36,632 bases of DNA from Pseudomonas sp. ANT_H12B (GCF_008369325.1 NZ_VOBI01000032.1:1-36632), one strand, 5' to 3'; shown: positions 1-8,680, counted from the first letter of the stretch. The notes: generated by a model from the sequence alone, not told the origin. Program-made: numbers and translations.

Positions 1-5
1 ATCAC

Positions 6-59
6 CATGCTGGCTGCACGATGTTTGAACTCGCGGGAAAAGACTCTTCTTTCTTTCAT
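6..59 (-). CDS. Possible 17-codon leader-type ORF
   Basis: On the minus strand an ATG at 59 is preceded by GGAGGTTCC, a near-ideal ribosome binding site. The frame runs only 17 codons (MKEESFPASSNIVQPAW) to a TGA at 8-6. The strong site contrasts with the very short product, so this may be a leader peptide, a small protein or a chance ORF. The gene it might lead lies outside the window. No family is recognised. Confidence 0.2.
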
Positions 60-123
60 GGAACCTCCAAATTGGCGAAATCATATCGCCCTTAAGAGGT
101 GTCCGGAATTATTAGGCCAGTTC

Positions 124-190
124 AAGCCCGCTCCCACAGGGGATTTGTGATCGATACAGAACCAATGTGAGAACGGGCTTGCTCGCGAAG
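124..190. repeat. REP pair (REPIN-like), degenerate
   Basis: An inverted REP core (AAGCCCGCTCCCACA, 124-138) faces a second copy (TGTGAGAACGGGCTTGCTCG, 166-185) with about 27 bases between. The first 15 bases of the two arms are complementary apart from isolated mismatches. The core matches the REP family seen again at 17236-17378. It lies in the spacer downstream of the lipoprotein gene, a usual place for REPs. Confidence 0.75.
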
Positions 191-206
191 AACGATAACG
201 CGGTCC

Positions 207-431
207 TCAGTCTTCCTGGCGAACCGTGGCCACTTCATCAGCCTTGACCTTCACTTTCGCTCCGGAAATATCTTCGAACTCGTAGAAGCCGTCCTTGGTC
301 TTGGTTTTCGGCATGTCCTTGGTCAAATACTGGGTGCCGTCCTGCAGCGTTACAACCGTTGGCGTCGAGCAACCGGCCAGGGCCAGAAAGGCCGCTATTG
401 CCAGGGGCAAACCCAGAGTCTTGATATTCAT
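207..431 (-). CDS. YgdI/YgdR-like small lipoprotein
   Basis: A 74-residue protein from the ATG at 431, chosen because GAGGTGGGT precedes it; an in-frame upstream ATG lacks a lipoprotein signal at its N-terminus. Residues 1-22 form a lipoprotein signal peptide with the lipobox LAGC, so the mature protein starts at a lipidated Cys. The rest, with TLQDGTQYLTKDMPKTKTKDGFYEFED in two short segments, has the pattern of the YgdI/YgdR (DUF903) family, a small SH3-like beta fold. The family is envelope-located and its molecular role is unknown. The gene is single and diverges from the nuclease gene at 640. Confidence 0.85.
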   Translation of the reverse strand: MNIKTLGLPLAIAAFLALAGCSTPTVVTLQDGTQYLTKDMPKTKTKDGFYEFEDISGAKVKVKADEVATVRQED

Positions 432-639
432 ACCCACCTCACATCGTTCGAAAAATGCAGCGCGACTGCACACACAAGATCAATCGTCACTGTGCCTCTA
501 AGGCGGTTGGTGCGATGGATCGCCGGAAAGTTCGATTGGCACCCGAAAAATAACCGAATAGCGCCGCCGCTTATCCTTTTCCGTTTGCACCCGACAGGGT
601 GTAGCTGGTATCTGTACGCATAACCAGTACTCGCTCGCC

Positions 640-2307
640 ATGGCACTTTTTCCTGTGACTGCAAATCCTCTCGACGACCCGTTCTATTACTTGAACAACT
701 TCACGCAAGTGCTTGATTGGCTTGAGCATCGCTATGCCGATGTATTAAGCGTCGAGGAGCAACACTTTATTCGCGACTTCAATCGGCTTCCCCACGAGTC
801 GAGGGCGCTGCTGGTCAGAATGGTGATGCGCAAAGGCATTCACTTCAGGGCGAGCAAGCTGCATTACGTCGAGATTGGTGACATCGCCGTGGCTGCCGGC
901 CCTTTGCTGGAACTGGGCTGGATCGATGATCAATCGCCGCTGTCGATCGAGGCGCTGTTCGAGGTGCTGCTGAAGGCGGAGATTCTCCAGTGCTTCGGCA
1001 CCAGCATCGATCAACCCAAGGGAAAAAAAACCGATTGGTTGCCGATGCTCAGCGAGCAGTTTCCCGAGGCTCACAGCTTCGGCCACTGGTGCCCACTGCT
1101 GGATGACCGATTGTTCAGCCTGACCATCATGGGCCTGTGCGACCGGCTGCGCTTGATGTTTTTCGGCAATCTTTACCAGGATTGGTCGGAGTTTGTGCTG
1201 GCCGATCTTGGCATCTTTACCTACGAGAAAGTCGAGTTCTGCGCCGAATCCAGGGGCTTGCGCAGTCGCGACGATGTGGACGCCTGTGTCTTTCTTCACA
1301 AATGTCAGCAGCGGTTCGAGGCCGGTGAAGCGGTGGCCGATATTGTTGAGCGGATCAACGGGCTGGCACTGAGCAACCCGTGGCTGCAAAGGCGTCGCGG
1401 CAAGCTGCTGTTCCAGATCGGACAGTACTGCGAGCGCATGGCGGATTTCCATACCGCACTGACCATCTACCACCAGTGTGCCTATCCCGGCGCACGCTTG
1501 CGGCTGATTCGCGTGCTCGAGCGTTGCGCCGACTATCAACGGGCCATGGACCTGGCCACCCATGCCGAGCAAGCGCCGGAAAGCGCCGCCGAACAACAAC
1601 AATTGCTGCGTGTGTTGCCCCGGTTGCGGCGCAAACTCGGTGGGCCAGCGATGAAGCGCGCATCCCCACGGGAAATGCTGCGCCTGGACCTGCAGCTGCC
1701 CAGAACCGACCCGGCGTTGTCGGTGGAGTATCACGTTCAGGCACACCTGGCTGAAGATTCGGCGCCGGTGCATTACGTCGAAAACAGCCTGATCAACTCG
1801 CTGTTCGGACTGCTGTGCTGGCCGGCAATCTTCGCGCCGTTGCCGGGCGCGTTTTTCCACCCGTTTCAGCGGGGGCCGGTGGATCTGCTCAACGAAGACT
1901 TTCATGTGCGTCGGGCGCAGCTGTTCCAGTGTTGCCTGGCTGAACTCGATGACGGGCGTTATCTCCAGACAATCCCTGAACGCTACGCCGGCAAGTGGGG
2001 CGTGCAGTCGCCGTTCGTGTTCTGGGGGGCGCTGAGCGAAGAGTTGCTGGATCAGGCTCTTGACTGCCTGCCGGCCGAACACCTCAAACACTGGTTCAAT
2101 CGACTGTTGCTGGACATCAAGGCCAATCGCGCCGGCATGCCGGACTTGATCCAGTTCTGGCCGCAGGACAAGACCTACCGAATGATTGAAGTCAAAGGCC
2201 CCGGCGACAGGCTGCAGGACAACCAACTGCGCTGGCTGGAGTTCTGCCATGAACACCAGATGCCGATTGCCGTCTGCTACGTGCAATGGTCGGAGCAGAG
2301 CGCTTGA
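640..2307 (+). CDS. FAN1-like VRR-NUC domain nuclease
   Basis: A 555-residue protein whose last 60 residues form a VRR-NUC domain, the PD-(D/E)XK nuclease fold. The active-site set is visible as P501-D502 and E517-V-K519, with a following GPGDRLQDNQ segment. The long N-terminal part has helical, TPR-like character around residues 230-330, as in bacterial FAN1 homologues including the structurally studied P. aeruginosa protein. FAN1 enzymes cut 5'-flap DNA and unhook interstrand crosslinks, so a cytoplasmic repair role is inferred. The downstream helicase starts within or at its stop codon, so the two are almost certainly co-translated. The ATG at 640 has only a weak ribosome binding site. Confidence 0.88.
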   Translation: MALFPVTANPLDDPFYYLNNFTQVLDWLEHRYADVLSVEEQHFIRDFNRLPHESRALLVRMVMRKGIHFRASKLHYVEIGDIAVAAGPLLELGWIDDQSPLSIEALFEVLLKAEILQCFGTSIDQPKGKKTDWLPMLSEQFPEAHSFGHWCPLLDDRLFSLTIMGLCDRLRLMFFGNLYQDWSEFVLADLGIFTYEKVEFCAESRGLRSRDDVDACVFLHKCQQRFEAGEAVADIVERINGLALSNPWLQRRRGKLLFQIGQYCERMADFHTALTIYHQCAYPGARLRLIRVLERCADYQRAMDLATHAEQAPESAAEQQQLLRVLPRLRRKLGGPAMKRASPREMLRLDLQLPRTDPALSVEYHVQAHLAEDSAPVHYVENSLINSLFGLLCWPAIFAPLPGAFFHPFQRGPVDLLNEDFHVRRAQLFQCCLAELDDGRYLQTIPERYAGKWGVQSPFVFWGALSEELLDQALDCLPAEHLKHWFNRLLLDIKANRAGMPDLIQFWPQDKTYRMIEVKGPGDRLQDNQLRWLEFCHEHQMPIAVCYVQWSEQSA

Positions 2308-4583
2308 GCTACAGCATCGCGGTGCGGGCGCTGTGTGAATTCACCGCCAAGGTCGGCGACCTCGACCTGCGTTTTACCCCGTCGCCGACCGCGCTGGAAG
2401 GCATCGTCGGGCACCGTACGGTGGCGTCCCGGCGCAGCGACGGTTACCAGAGTGAAGTCGCGCTTGAGGGCCCGTATCAATCGTTGACCGTAAAGGGCAG
2501 GGCGGACGGCTACGCCCCCGCGCAAAACTGCCTGGAAGAAGTCAAAACCTATCGCGGCGACCTGAGCAAACAACCGGCCAATCACCGTCAATTGCACTGG
2601 GCCCAGGCGAAAATCTACGGCTGGTTGATGTGTCAGAAGCTGCAACTGGCTCAGATCAATCTGGCCCTGGTGTACTTCGACATCGTCAGTGAAAAGGAAA
2701 CCTGTCTGGTCGAGGCCTTCAGCGCCGTGGAACTGGGGCAGTTCTTCGACCACCATTGCGCACTGTTCCTGCACTGGGCCGAGCAGGAAATGGCCCATCG
2801 CGAAGCACGCAACAACGCGGCGCAGCAGTTGGCGTTTCCGCATGCCGACTTTCGACCCGGGCAACGCCATCTGGCTGAATCGGTGTTCAAGGCAGTCAGC
2901 ACCGGTCGCTGCCTGATGGCTCAGGCGCCCACGGGAATCGGCAAAACGGTAGGGACTCTGTTTCCGATGCTCAAGGCCCTGGCGCCGCAGCAACTGGACA
3001 AGGTGTTCTTCCTCACGGCTAAAACGCCGGGACGCAAACTGGCGCTGGACGCCGCGCAAGTGATCCTCGACAGCGCCGACGCGCCGCCCCTGCGGGTGCT
3101 CGAAATGATCGCCCGGGACAAGGCCTGCGAACACCCGGACAAAGCCTGCCATGGCGAATCCTGCCCATTGGCGCAAGGCTTTTATGATCGCTTGCCCGCT
3201 GCTCGCCGAGCCGCCAGCGAACTGAGCCTGTTGAACCAGAGCGCATTGCGCGAGGTTGCCCTGACACACGACGTCTGCCCCTATTACCTGAGTCAGGAAA
3301 TGGCCCGCTGGGCGGACGTAGTGGTCGCCGATTACAACTATTACTTTGATTTCAGCGCCCTGTTGTTCGGGCTGGCCCAGGCCAATAACTGGAAAGTCGC
3401 GGTGCTGGTGGATGAAGCTCACAATCTGGTGGAGCGCGGCCGGCAGATGTACAGCGCCAGCCTCGATCAATCGACCCTTAACGCTGTGCGAAAAACAGCG
3501 CCTGACGTGCTAAAGAAATCCCTGCAACGGGTCAATCGTGAATGGAACGCCCTGCATAACCTGCAATTGGGCGCTTATCAGGCCTATGACAAGGCGCCGG
3601 AGAAACTGCTTCAGGTATTGTCTTCGTGCAGCGCGAGCATCGGCGATTTCCTGAACGATCACCCTCAAGGCCTGGACAGCGCACTGCAGAACTTCTACTT
3701 CGACATGCTGCAATTTAGCCGGGTGGCCGAACTCTTCGATGAGCAGTTTCTGTTCGACATCAGCAAGCGCGACCTCGACCGTCAGCGCAACCTGTCGCAG
3801 TTGTGCCTGCGCAACGTGGTCCCCGCCGGCTTCATCCGCCCGCGCCTGACGGCGGCGCGCAGCACCGTACTGTTTTCCGCGACCCTGAGCCCGCGTCACT
3901 ACTACGCCGATCTGCTGGGGACGCCGGCGAACACGGTGTGGATCGATGTGGAATCGCCGTTTCATGCTGACCAGCTGCAAGTGCACATTGTCAGCCAGAT
4001 CTCCACACGGTTCGTCCATCGCCAGTCGTCCCTTGCGCCAATCGTTGAACTGATTGCCCGGCAGTTCACCCAGCGTCCCGGCAACTACCTGGCGTTTTTC
4101 AGCAGCTTCGATTATTTGCAGCAAGTGGCGCAGTTGTTGGCCGAAAAACATCCGCACATCAATCTGTGGTCGCAGTCCCGGCGCATGGGGGAAGGGCAGC
4201 GCCAGGACTTTCTTGATCAGTTCACCGCCGACAGTCAGGGGGTCGGCTTTGCCGTGCTGGGCGGGGCGTTTGGCGAAGGCATCGACTTGCCAGGCGCACG
4301 ACTGATCGGTGCGTTCATCGCCACCCTGGGGCTGGCGCAACTCAACCCGGTCAACGAACAGCTCAAGCATCGCATGGCGGCGATTTTCGGCGCCGGTTAT
4401 GACTACACCTACCTGTTTCCCGGGGTTCAGAAGGTGGTGCAGGCCGCCGGACGGGTGATCCGCACCCAGCAGGATCAAGGGGTGGTGATGCTGATCGATG
4501 ACCGGTTTGGCGAGAGCAAGGTCAGGCAATTGCTACCGCGCTGGTGGTCGGTTGGTCCGACGGTTTTTCACTCTGTCCAGTAG
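2304..4583 (+). CDS. XPD/DinG-like Fe-S DNA helicase
   Basis: Superfamily 2 helicase of about 759 residues. Walker A is APTGIGKT (about residues 208-215) and the DEAH box is VDEAHN (D about 370). Between them four cysteines (C-x6-C-x4-C, then VCPYY) match the iron-sulfur cluster of the XPD/DinG branch. Motif VI reads QAAGRVIRTQQDQG. I prefer TTG 2304, which overlaps the nuclease TGA (TTGA) and has GGAG eight bases upstream; ATG 2286 in the same frame would add six residues. The N-terminal 200 residues (SYSIAVRALCEF...) resemble a PD-(D/E)XK-like segment with a QLHWAQAKIYGW motif. Coupling with the FAN1-like nuclease suggests unwinding and cutting of damaged DNA as one unit. Confidence 0.9.
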   Translation: MSYSIAVRALCEFTAKVGDLDLRFTPSPTALEGIVGHRTVASRRSDGYQSEVALEGPYQSLTVKGRADGYAPAQNCLEEVKTYRGDLSKQPANHRQLHWAQAKIYGWLMCQKLQLAQINLALVYFDIVSEKETCLVEAFSAVELGQFFDHHCALFLHWAEQEMAHREARNNAAQQLAFPHADFRPGQRHLAESVFKAVSTGRCLMAQAPTGIGKTVGTLFPMLKALAPQQLDKVFFLTAKTPGRKLALDAAQVILDSADAPPLRVLEMIARDKACEHPDKACHGESCPLAQGFYDRLPAARRAASELSLLNQSALREVALTHDVCPYYLSQEMARWADVVVADYNYYFDFSALLFGLAQANNWKVAVLVDEAHNLVERGRQMYSASLDQSTLNAVRKTAPDVLKKSLQRVNREWNALHNLQLGAYQAYDKAPEKLLQVLSSCSASIGDFLNDHPQGLDSALQNFYFDMLQFSRVAELFDEQFLFDISKRDLDRQRNLSQLCLRNVVPAGFIRPRLTAARSTVLFSATLSPRHYYADLLGTPANTVWIDVESPFHADQLQVHIVSQISTRFVHRQSSLAPIVELIARQFTQRPGNYLAFFSSFDYLQQVAQLLAEKHPHINLWSQSRRMGEGQRQDFLDQFTADSQGVGFAVLGGAFGEGIDLPGARLIGAFIATLGLAQLNPVNEQLKHRMAAIFGAGYDYTYLFPGVQKVVQAAGRVIRTQQDQGVVMLIDDRFGESKVRQLLPRWWSVGPTVFHSVQ

Positions 4584-4627
4584 GATTTTGTACTTTAAAA
4601 ACATAGACATATCTTGAAAGATACAGC

Positions 4628-4665
4628 CATTTGAATAAATCGTGAAAGCGAACTTTATTCAAATG
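4628..4665. promoter_or_regulatory. Perfect 12-bp inverted repeat upstream of zeta-like gene
   Basis: CATTTGAATAAA (4628-4639) and its exact complement TTTATTCAAATG (4654-4665) flank a 14-base spacer. The surrounding 100 bases are AT-rich compared with the genes on either side. It could be an operator or an mRNA hairpin. There is no T-run after it, so it is not a typical terminator. Confidence 0.55.
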
Positions 4666-4666
4666 A

Positions 4667-4693
4667 CGGGTGATCACTTTCACCCGAATTTTT
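4667..4693 (+). terminator. Weak terminator-like hairpin before zeta-like gene
   Basis: CGGGTGA (4667-4673) pairs with TCACCCG (4680-4686) across a 6-base loop and is followed by AATTTTTG. It may end helicase transcription or act as an attenuator for the next gene, whose ATG is only 24 bases on. GTGATCAC at 4670-4677 is itself a palindrome, so a protein site is possible too. Confidence 0.4.
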
Positions 4694-4710
4694 GATAAGG
4701 AAATCAAGGT

Positions 4711-5610
4711 ATGTCACCAGCACCGTTTTACGCTTACACCCCGGAAGACGTCACCGCAGCGTTCGATGACATCAGCCCCATACTGTTCGACGGCAAGACT
4801 GTCGAATCCATCCCCAGATTGCTGATCACCGCCGGGTTACAGAGCTCCGGTAAAACCTACCTACTGGAAAATAGCCTGTTGCCGTCAGGCCGTTATAGCA
4901 ATCATGTACGTCTGTACCTGCCCCAATACCGAGAAAAACACCCTCAGTACGCCGAGATGATCAAGCTCGGTGTTCTGCACGCTTACAAGCATACGGAAGC
5001 TTTTGTCCGTGCTGTCAGCGGCAAAGTTTTTGAGGCAGCGCTCGCAGGCAAATTCAACATCATCATGGAGTGCGCATTCGACGACATCGCCTTTGCGGAA
5101 CTTGCGACATTTGCCGCCGGTTATCAGCTGGAAGCCTATGTCGTTGGTTGTAATCAAGCGTTCGCGCACCTCTCGTCCATCAAAAGAGCATTGAAGAACC
5201 TGGACGAAAAAAAACTGGAACGTTTTGTCAGTTATTCGGCGTTGCAAACGAGCATGAACAACGCACCGCAGATCCTCCTGGCTATGGAGACACTCGCTAA
5301 ATCGGTGAATGGTTCCCGGATCGTTCTATTCGAACGTGGTTTCGGAACGTTGAACGAGCGAGTGGTGCGGGCTCATAGCACTTACAATCAGGACGCCAAT
5401 GGCAAGCTGACCATCAGCGCAACCGAGACGCCTTACACTTACAGCGCGTACGAAGCTGTCATCAACAATCAACTTTCAATGAGTGAACGCGACGAGATCG
5501 TCAAGGTCTGTCACTTGGAATTACTGGCAATCGAGCCACACGCCTTACAGGTTCCGGACTTTGTATACAGCGACTTGTACGCCTACATCGTCAAATTCGC
5601 GTACCGATAA
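4711..5610 (+). CDS. Zeta-toxin-like P-loop kinase protein
   Basis: A 299-residue protein with Walker A GLQSSGKT at residues 42-49 preceded by a hydrophobic strand (RLLITA). A second strand, NIIMECAFDD (about 112-121), sits where zeta toxins carry their IxEGT-like segment, and a helical C-terminal half follows. Zeta toxins are kinases that phosphorylate UDP-N-acetylglucosamine; whether this protein does so is inference. TAAGGAAAT precedes the ATG. No epsilon-like antitoxin or other partner adjoins it: the upstream gene is the helicase and the downstream one a sensor kinase. The leader carries two inverted repeats and the gene is less GC-rich than its neighbours, which suggests acquired DNA. 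It may equally be a general P-loop kinase of unknown substrate. Confidence 0.6.
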   Translation: MSPAPFYAYTPEDVTAAFDDISPILFDGKTVESIPRLLITAGLQSSGKTYLLENSLLPSGRYSNHVRLYLPQYREKHPQYAEMIKLGVLHAYKHTEAFVRAVSGKVFEAALAGKFNIIMECAFDDIAFAELATFAAGYQLEAYVVGCNQAFAHLSSIKRALKNLDEKKLERFVSYSALQTSMNNAPQILLAMETLAKSVNGSRIVLFERGFGTLNERVVRAHSTYNQDANGKLTISATETPYTYSAYEAVINNQLSMSERDEIVKVCHLELLAIEPHALQVPDFVYSDLYAYIVKFAYR

Positions 5611-5624
5611 CACCCGGCACCGGG

Positions 5625-5645
5625 AATTTGTAATTTGTAATTTGT
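5625..5645. repeat. Three tandem AATTTGT heptamers
   Basis: Three exact head-to-tail copies of AATTTGT occupy 5625-5645, about 80 bases before the sensor-kinase start. They lie in the only promoter-sized gap in front of that gene. Confidence 0.8.
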
Positions 5646-5727
5646 GGAGTAATCGGCTGACGTTCAGGCTTTCCAAATCTGCGGTTTGTCGCATACTCCT
5701 GAAAAAGCATCATCACGTGAGAGATCA

Positions 5728-7650
5728 ATGATCGAAGATCGGACCAAAACCACAGCCATCGATGACAGTCGGTTCCGCCTGTTGATCGATGCTGTGATTG
5801 ACTACGCGATCTACATGATTGATCTCGATGGAATCATTACCAGCTGGAACTCTGGTGCACGGCGTTTCAAGGGGTATGAGGAGGCGGAAATTCTCGGCCA
5901 GCACTTCTCGCGGTTCTATACCGAAGAGGATCGCCTGGCCGGTTTGCCCCAGCGCGCGCTGGATACGGCGATTCGGGAGGGGCGCTTCGAGGGCGAGGGC
6001 TGGCGGATTCGTAAGGACGGTACGCGTTTCTGGTCTCATGTAGTCATCGATCCTATTGTCGACCCGTCGGGCAAGCTGCTGGGGTTTGCCAAGATCACCC
6101 GGGACCTGACCGACCGCAAAATGGCCGAAGAAGTCCTCAAGCAAAGCGAGCAGCAGTTCCGGTTACTGGTGCAAAGCGTCACCGATTACGCCATCTACAT
6201 GCTCGCCCCGGATGGACTTGTGACTAACTGGAACCTGGGGGCTCAGCGCATCAAGGGTTACACGCCCGAAGAAGCTATCGGCCGACATTTCTCGATGTTT
6301 TATACCCCTCAGGACCGCGTGGCCGGCGAGCCGAAGCGGACCCTGGATATTGCTGTGCGTGAGGGGCGATTCGAAAATAAAGGCTGGCGAGTGCGCAAGG
6401 ACGGTACCCGGTTCATGGCGCATGTCGTGGTCGACCCGATTTGGGGTGAGACCGGGACGCTGCTCGGTTTCGCCAAGATCACCCGTGATATCACCGAAGT
6501 GACACAAGCACAGCAGGCGCTTGAGCAAACCCGCGAGGCGCTGTTCCAGGCGCAGAAGATGCAGGCCGTCGGCCAACTCAGCGGCGGGATTGCCCACGAC
6601 TTCAACAATTTGCTGACGGTTATCCTCGGCAATCTGGAAATCGTCCGCAAACGAGTAGGGAACGATCCGAAAATTACCCGGTTGGTGGACAACGCCACCC
6701 AAGGGGCATTGCGTGGCGTATCCCTGACCCAACGCATGCTGGCCTTTGCCAGGCGTCAGGAGCTTAAAACGGAATCCGTCGAGATACCGGCGCTGGTGCA
6801 AGGAATCACCGGTCTGTTGCGCAGTTCCCTTGGACCTTCAGTGGAACTCGAAACTCGCTTTTCACCCGAACTCGAACCGGTCCTGGCCGATGTCAATCAA
6901 CTCGAACTGGCGGTACTGAACCTGGTGACCAATGCCCGCGACGCCATGCCCAAGGGTGGCAAGATCATCATCAGTACCCGGGCGGAAGAGTTCAGCGATC
7001 CGGCCAGGCTGTCACTGGTTGCAGGCCGTTATGTCTGCCTTAGCGTCAGCGACACCGGCGAAGGCATGGATGACCTCACACTGGCTTCAGCGATGGACCC
7101 GTTCTTTACCACCAAAGGAGTTGGCAAAGGCACTGGCCTCGGATTGTCGATGGTTCACGGTTTTATCGAGCAACTGGGTGGTCGATTCATTCTCAAGAGC
7201 CAGAAGGGCATAGGTACAACCGCCGAACTGTGGATTCCTGTCGCCACGACCGGAGCTGTCGCCAAGCCTGTTGTCGAGGAGGAAGCGGCCCCGCAAGTAC
7301 CCGGTCTGTGCGTGCTGGTGGTGGACGACGACAGTCTGGTACTGACCAGTACCAGCCTGCTGCTCGAGGACCTGGGTCATCGGGTGATCAGTGCGGCGTC
7401 CGGGTTCAGGGCGCTGGAACTGTTCGACTCGGAGCAGGCTATTGACCTGGTCATTACCGACATGGCCATGCCACAGATGAGTGGCGCGCAATTGGCTCAG
7501 GCTATCCGGGTCATGAAGCCAGACCTGCCGATCATCCTCGCCACCGGTTTCGCGGAGCGCCTTGAAGGTTTCGCAACCGAACTCCCACGGCTGTCCAAAC
7601 CCTTTACCCAACTCAATCTGGTGGAAGTCATCGCCTCGGCAATGAAATGA
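5728..7650 (+). CDS. PAS-PAS hybrid histidine kinase with receiver
   Basis: A 640-residue soluble sensor. Two PAS domains (about residues 10-130 and 140-260) are near duplicates: DYAIYM, WNxGAxRxKGY and RKDGTRF occur in both. They are followed by HisKA with SGGIAHDFNN (His290), a HATPase domain with N box (LVTNARDAM) and glycine boxes (DTGEGMD, GKGTGLGLSM), and a C-terminal receiver with acceptor D578 in VITDMAMP. No transmembrane segment is seen, so it senses a cytoplasmic signal. The start at 5728 follows GTGAGAG; an ATG at 5686 would add 14 residues that do not look like PAS sequence. No separate regulator gene adjoins it, so its output partner lies elsewhere. The signal cannot be told from sequence, since no cofactor-binding residues are clear to me. 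Confidence 0.9.
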   Translation: MIEDRTKTTAIDDSRFRLLIDAVIDYAIYMIDLDGIITSWNSGARRFKGYEEAEILGQHFSRFYTEEDRLAGLPQRALDTAIREGRFEGEGWRIRKDGTRFWSHVVIDPIVDPSGKLLGFAKITRDLTDRKMAEEVLKQSEQQFRLLVQSVTDYAIYMLAPDGLVTNWNLGAQRIKGYTPEEAIGRHFSMFYTPQDRVAGEPKRTLDIAVREGRFENKGWRVRKDGTRFMAHVVVDPIWGETGTLLGFAKITRDITEVTQAQQALEQTREALFQAQKMQAVGQLSGGIAHDFNNLLTVILGNLEIVRKRVGNDPKITRLVDNATQGALRGVSLTQRMLAFARRQELKTESVEIPALVQGITGLLRSSLGPSVELETRFSPELEPVLADVNQLELAVLNLVTNARDAMPKGGKIIISTRAEEFSDPARLSLVAGRYVCLSVSDTGEGMDDLTLASAMDPFFTTKGVGKGTGLGLSMVHGFIEQLGGRFILKSQKGIGTTAELWIPVATTGAVAKPVVEEEAAPQVPGLCVLVVDDDSLVLTSTSLLLEDLGHRVISAASGFRALELFDSEQAIDLVITDMAMPQMSGAQLAQAIRVMKPDLPIILATGFAERLEGFATELPRLSKPFTQLNLVEVIASAMK

Positions 7651-7659
7651 CAGAGGCAC

Positions 7660-7905
7660 TCAATGTTTCGTCTCGGCTCCTACGTTCTTCTTGAACCCGC
7701 GCAGGTTCATGGCACACAGGCAAAACTGCAACACGATCAGTGCATAGGCCTGTGTGTGATAACCCCAGATCACCCATAAAACATTGCTGACAATAAAGCA
7801 GATGAAACCCGACACCCTGCGTGAAGGCTTTTGCGAACCGATCAACCACGCCGCCAGCACCGTCACCAGCATTGCTGGCCATTGCACCCAATCGAGATAG
7901 TCCAT
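7660..7905 (-). CDS. Small inner-membrane protein, about three TM helices
   Basis: An 81-residue protein with hydrophobic stretches at about residues 8-25, 32-48 and 52-68, and a basic C-terminus (RGFKKN). AAGGAACGGGC precedes the ATG at 7905. The short three-helix layout with an aromatic NVLWVIWGY segment recalls half-size SWEET/PnuC-like proteins, but I would not assign a function. It runs convergent to the sensor kinase with only nine bases between the two stop codons. Confidence 0.7.
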   Translation of the reverse strand: MDYLDWVQWPAMLVTVLAAWLIGSQKPSRRVSGFICFIVSNVLWVIWGYHTQAYALIVLQFCLCAMNLRGFKKNVGAETKH

Positions 7906-8203
7906 GCCCGTTCCTTACCATCAGACCGTTAATTGAGGGACCACGGTGGCGAGGGTCCGTTCGAGACTTTGCCTCGCGAAGCCTTTGAGTTTTTTTGAAT
8001 GGCCAAGGTTTCGTTTCCGTTGGCCGACCCCGTCTATGGCGACAAGGGCGCGTTGGTCGGCGCGTGGAGTGAGGGTTGAAACTCACCTGAACTTGTCAGT
8101 AGACGCTTCTTCTAAATGTTTTCCCATCCCGTGCGTGAAGCCTGTGCCAAGAATACTGACCGAACCCCCGGCTGAAGAAGCCCTGAGCGAACACAACACC
8201 AAG

Positions 8204-8680
8204 ATGTTTGGGTCGCCCAAAGAACGTCTGGATTTCTACCGCCGGGAAATCCAGTACGAAACCAGCATTCTGGCCAATCGCACTGACGCTTATCTGGCGG
8301 CGCAATCGTTTTTGGTGATTGCCTTCGCCTCCTGCATGGCCAATCTGAATCCCGAATGGGGAAAACTTTTCACCCTGGTGGTGCCACCGTTCCTCGCACT
8401 GCTTGGGTTGCTCAGTTCGCTCAACGCCTGGCCGGGCATTCGCGCGGCGTATGACATCATCGATCACTGGCATTTCAAACAGAGTGAGTTGTTGCGCAGT
8501 GAACCCTTGATGGGACTCGCCTACGATGAATCGCCGCTGTTCAGTGAGAGGGAGTCGTCCCATAAGGGGTACCGCAAATCGCTGTTGTTTTCGGTGCGTA
8601 CGCCATGGATTTTCGCGACGTTCTGGGTGCTTCTGGGCAGTTACTCGTTTTACATCCAGGTGACCAACCCCGGCGCATGA
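8204..8680 (+). CDS. Uncharacterised 3-TM membrane protein
   Basis: About 158 residues from ATG 8204. An N-terminal amphipathic segment (ERLDFYRREIQYETSILANRTDAYL) precedes a pair of hydrophobic helices (about 31-48 and 53-77), a cytosolic loop with acidic residues, and a last helix (about 132-153). The start is uncertain: the frame is open back to 7946, and GTG 8135 would add a plausible hydrophilic 23 residues, but none of the candidates has a clear ribosome binding site. The helix pair preceded by an NRTDAYLxAQSF-type segment vaguely recalls small membrane effector families, which is only an impression. A strong terminator follows. The 298 bases between this start and the divergent gene at 7905 hold nothing else I recognise. 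Confidence 0.6.
   Translation: MFGSPKERLDFYRREIQYETSILANRTDAYLAAQSFLVIAFASCMANLNPEWGKLFTLVVPPFLALLGLLSSLNAWPGIRAAYDIIDHWHFKQSELLRSEPLMGLAYDESPLFSERESSHKGYRKSLLFSVRTPWIFATFWVLLGSYSFYIQVTNPGA

Noticed and set aside
745..2286. Long minus-strand ORF (513 codons) opposite the FAN1-like gene
   Set aside because: It mirrors the codon bias of a GC-rich gene on the other strand and has a low-complexity Gln/His/Arg-rich product with no family pattern.
2277..3470. Minus-strand ORF over the helicase
   Set aside because: No motifs; the opposite strand carries Walker A, DEAH and Fe-S cysteines in order.
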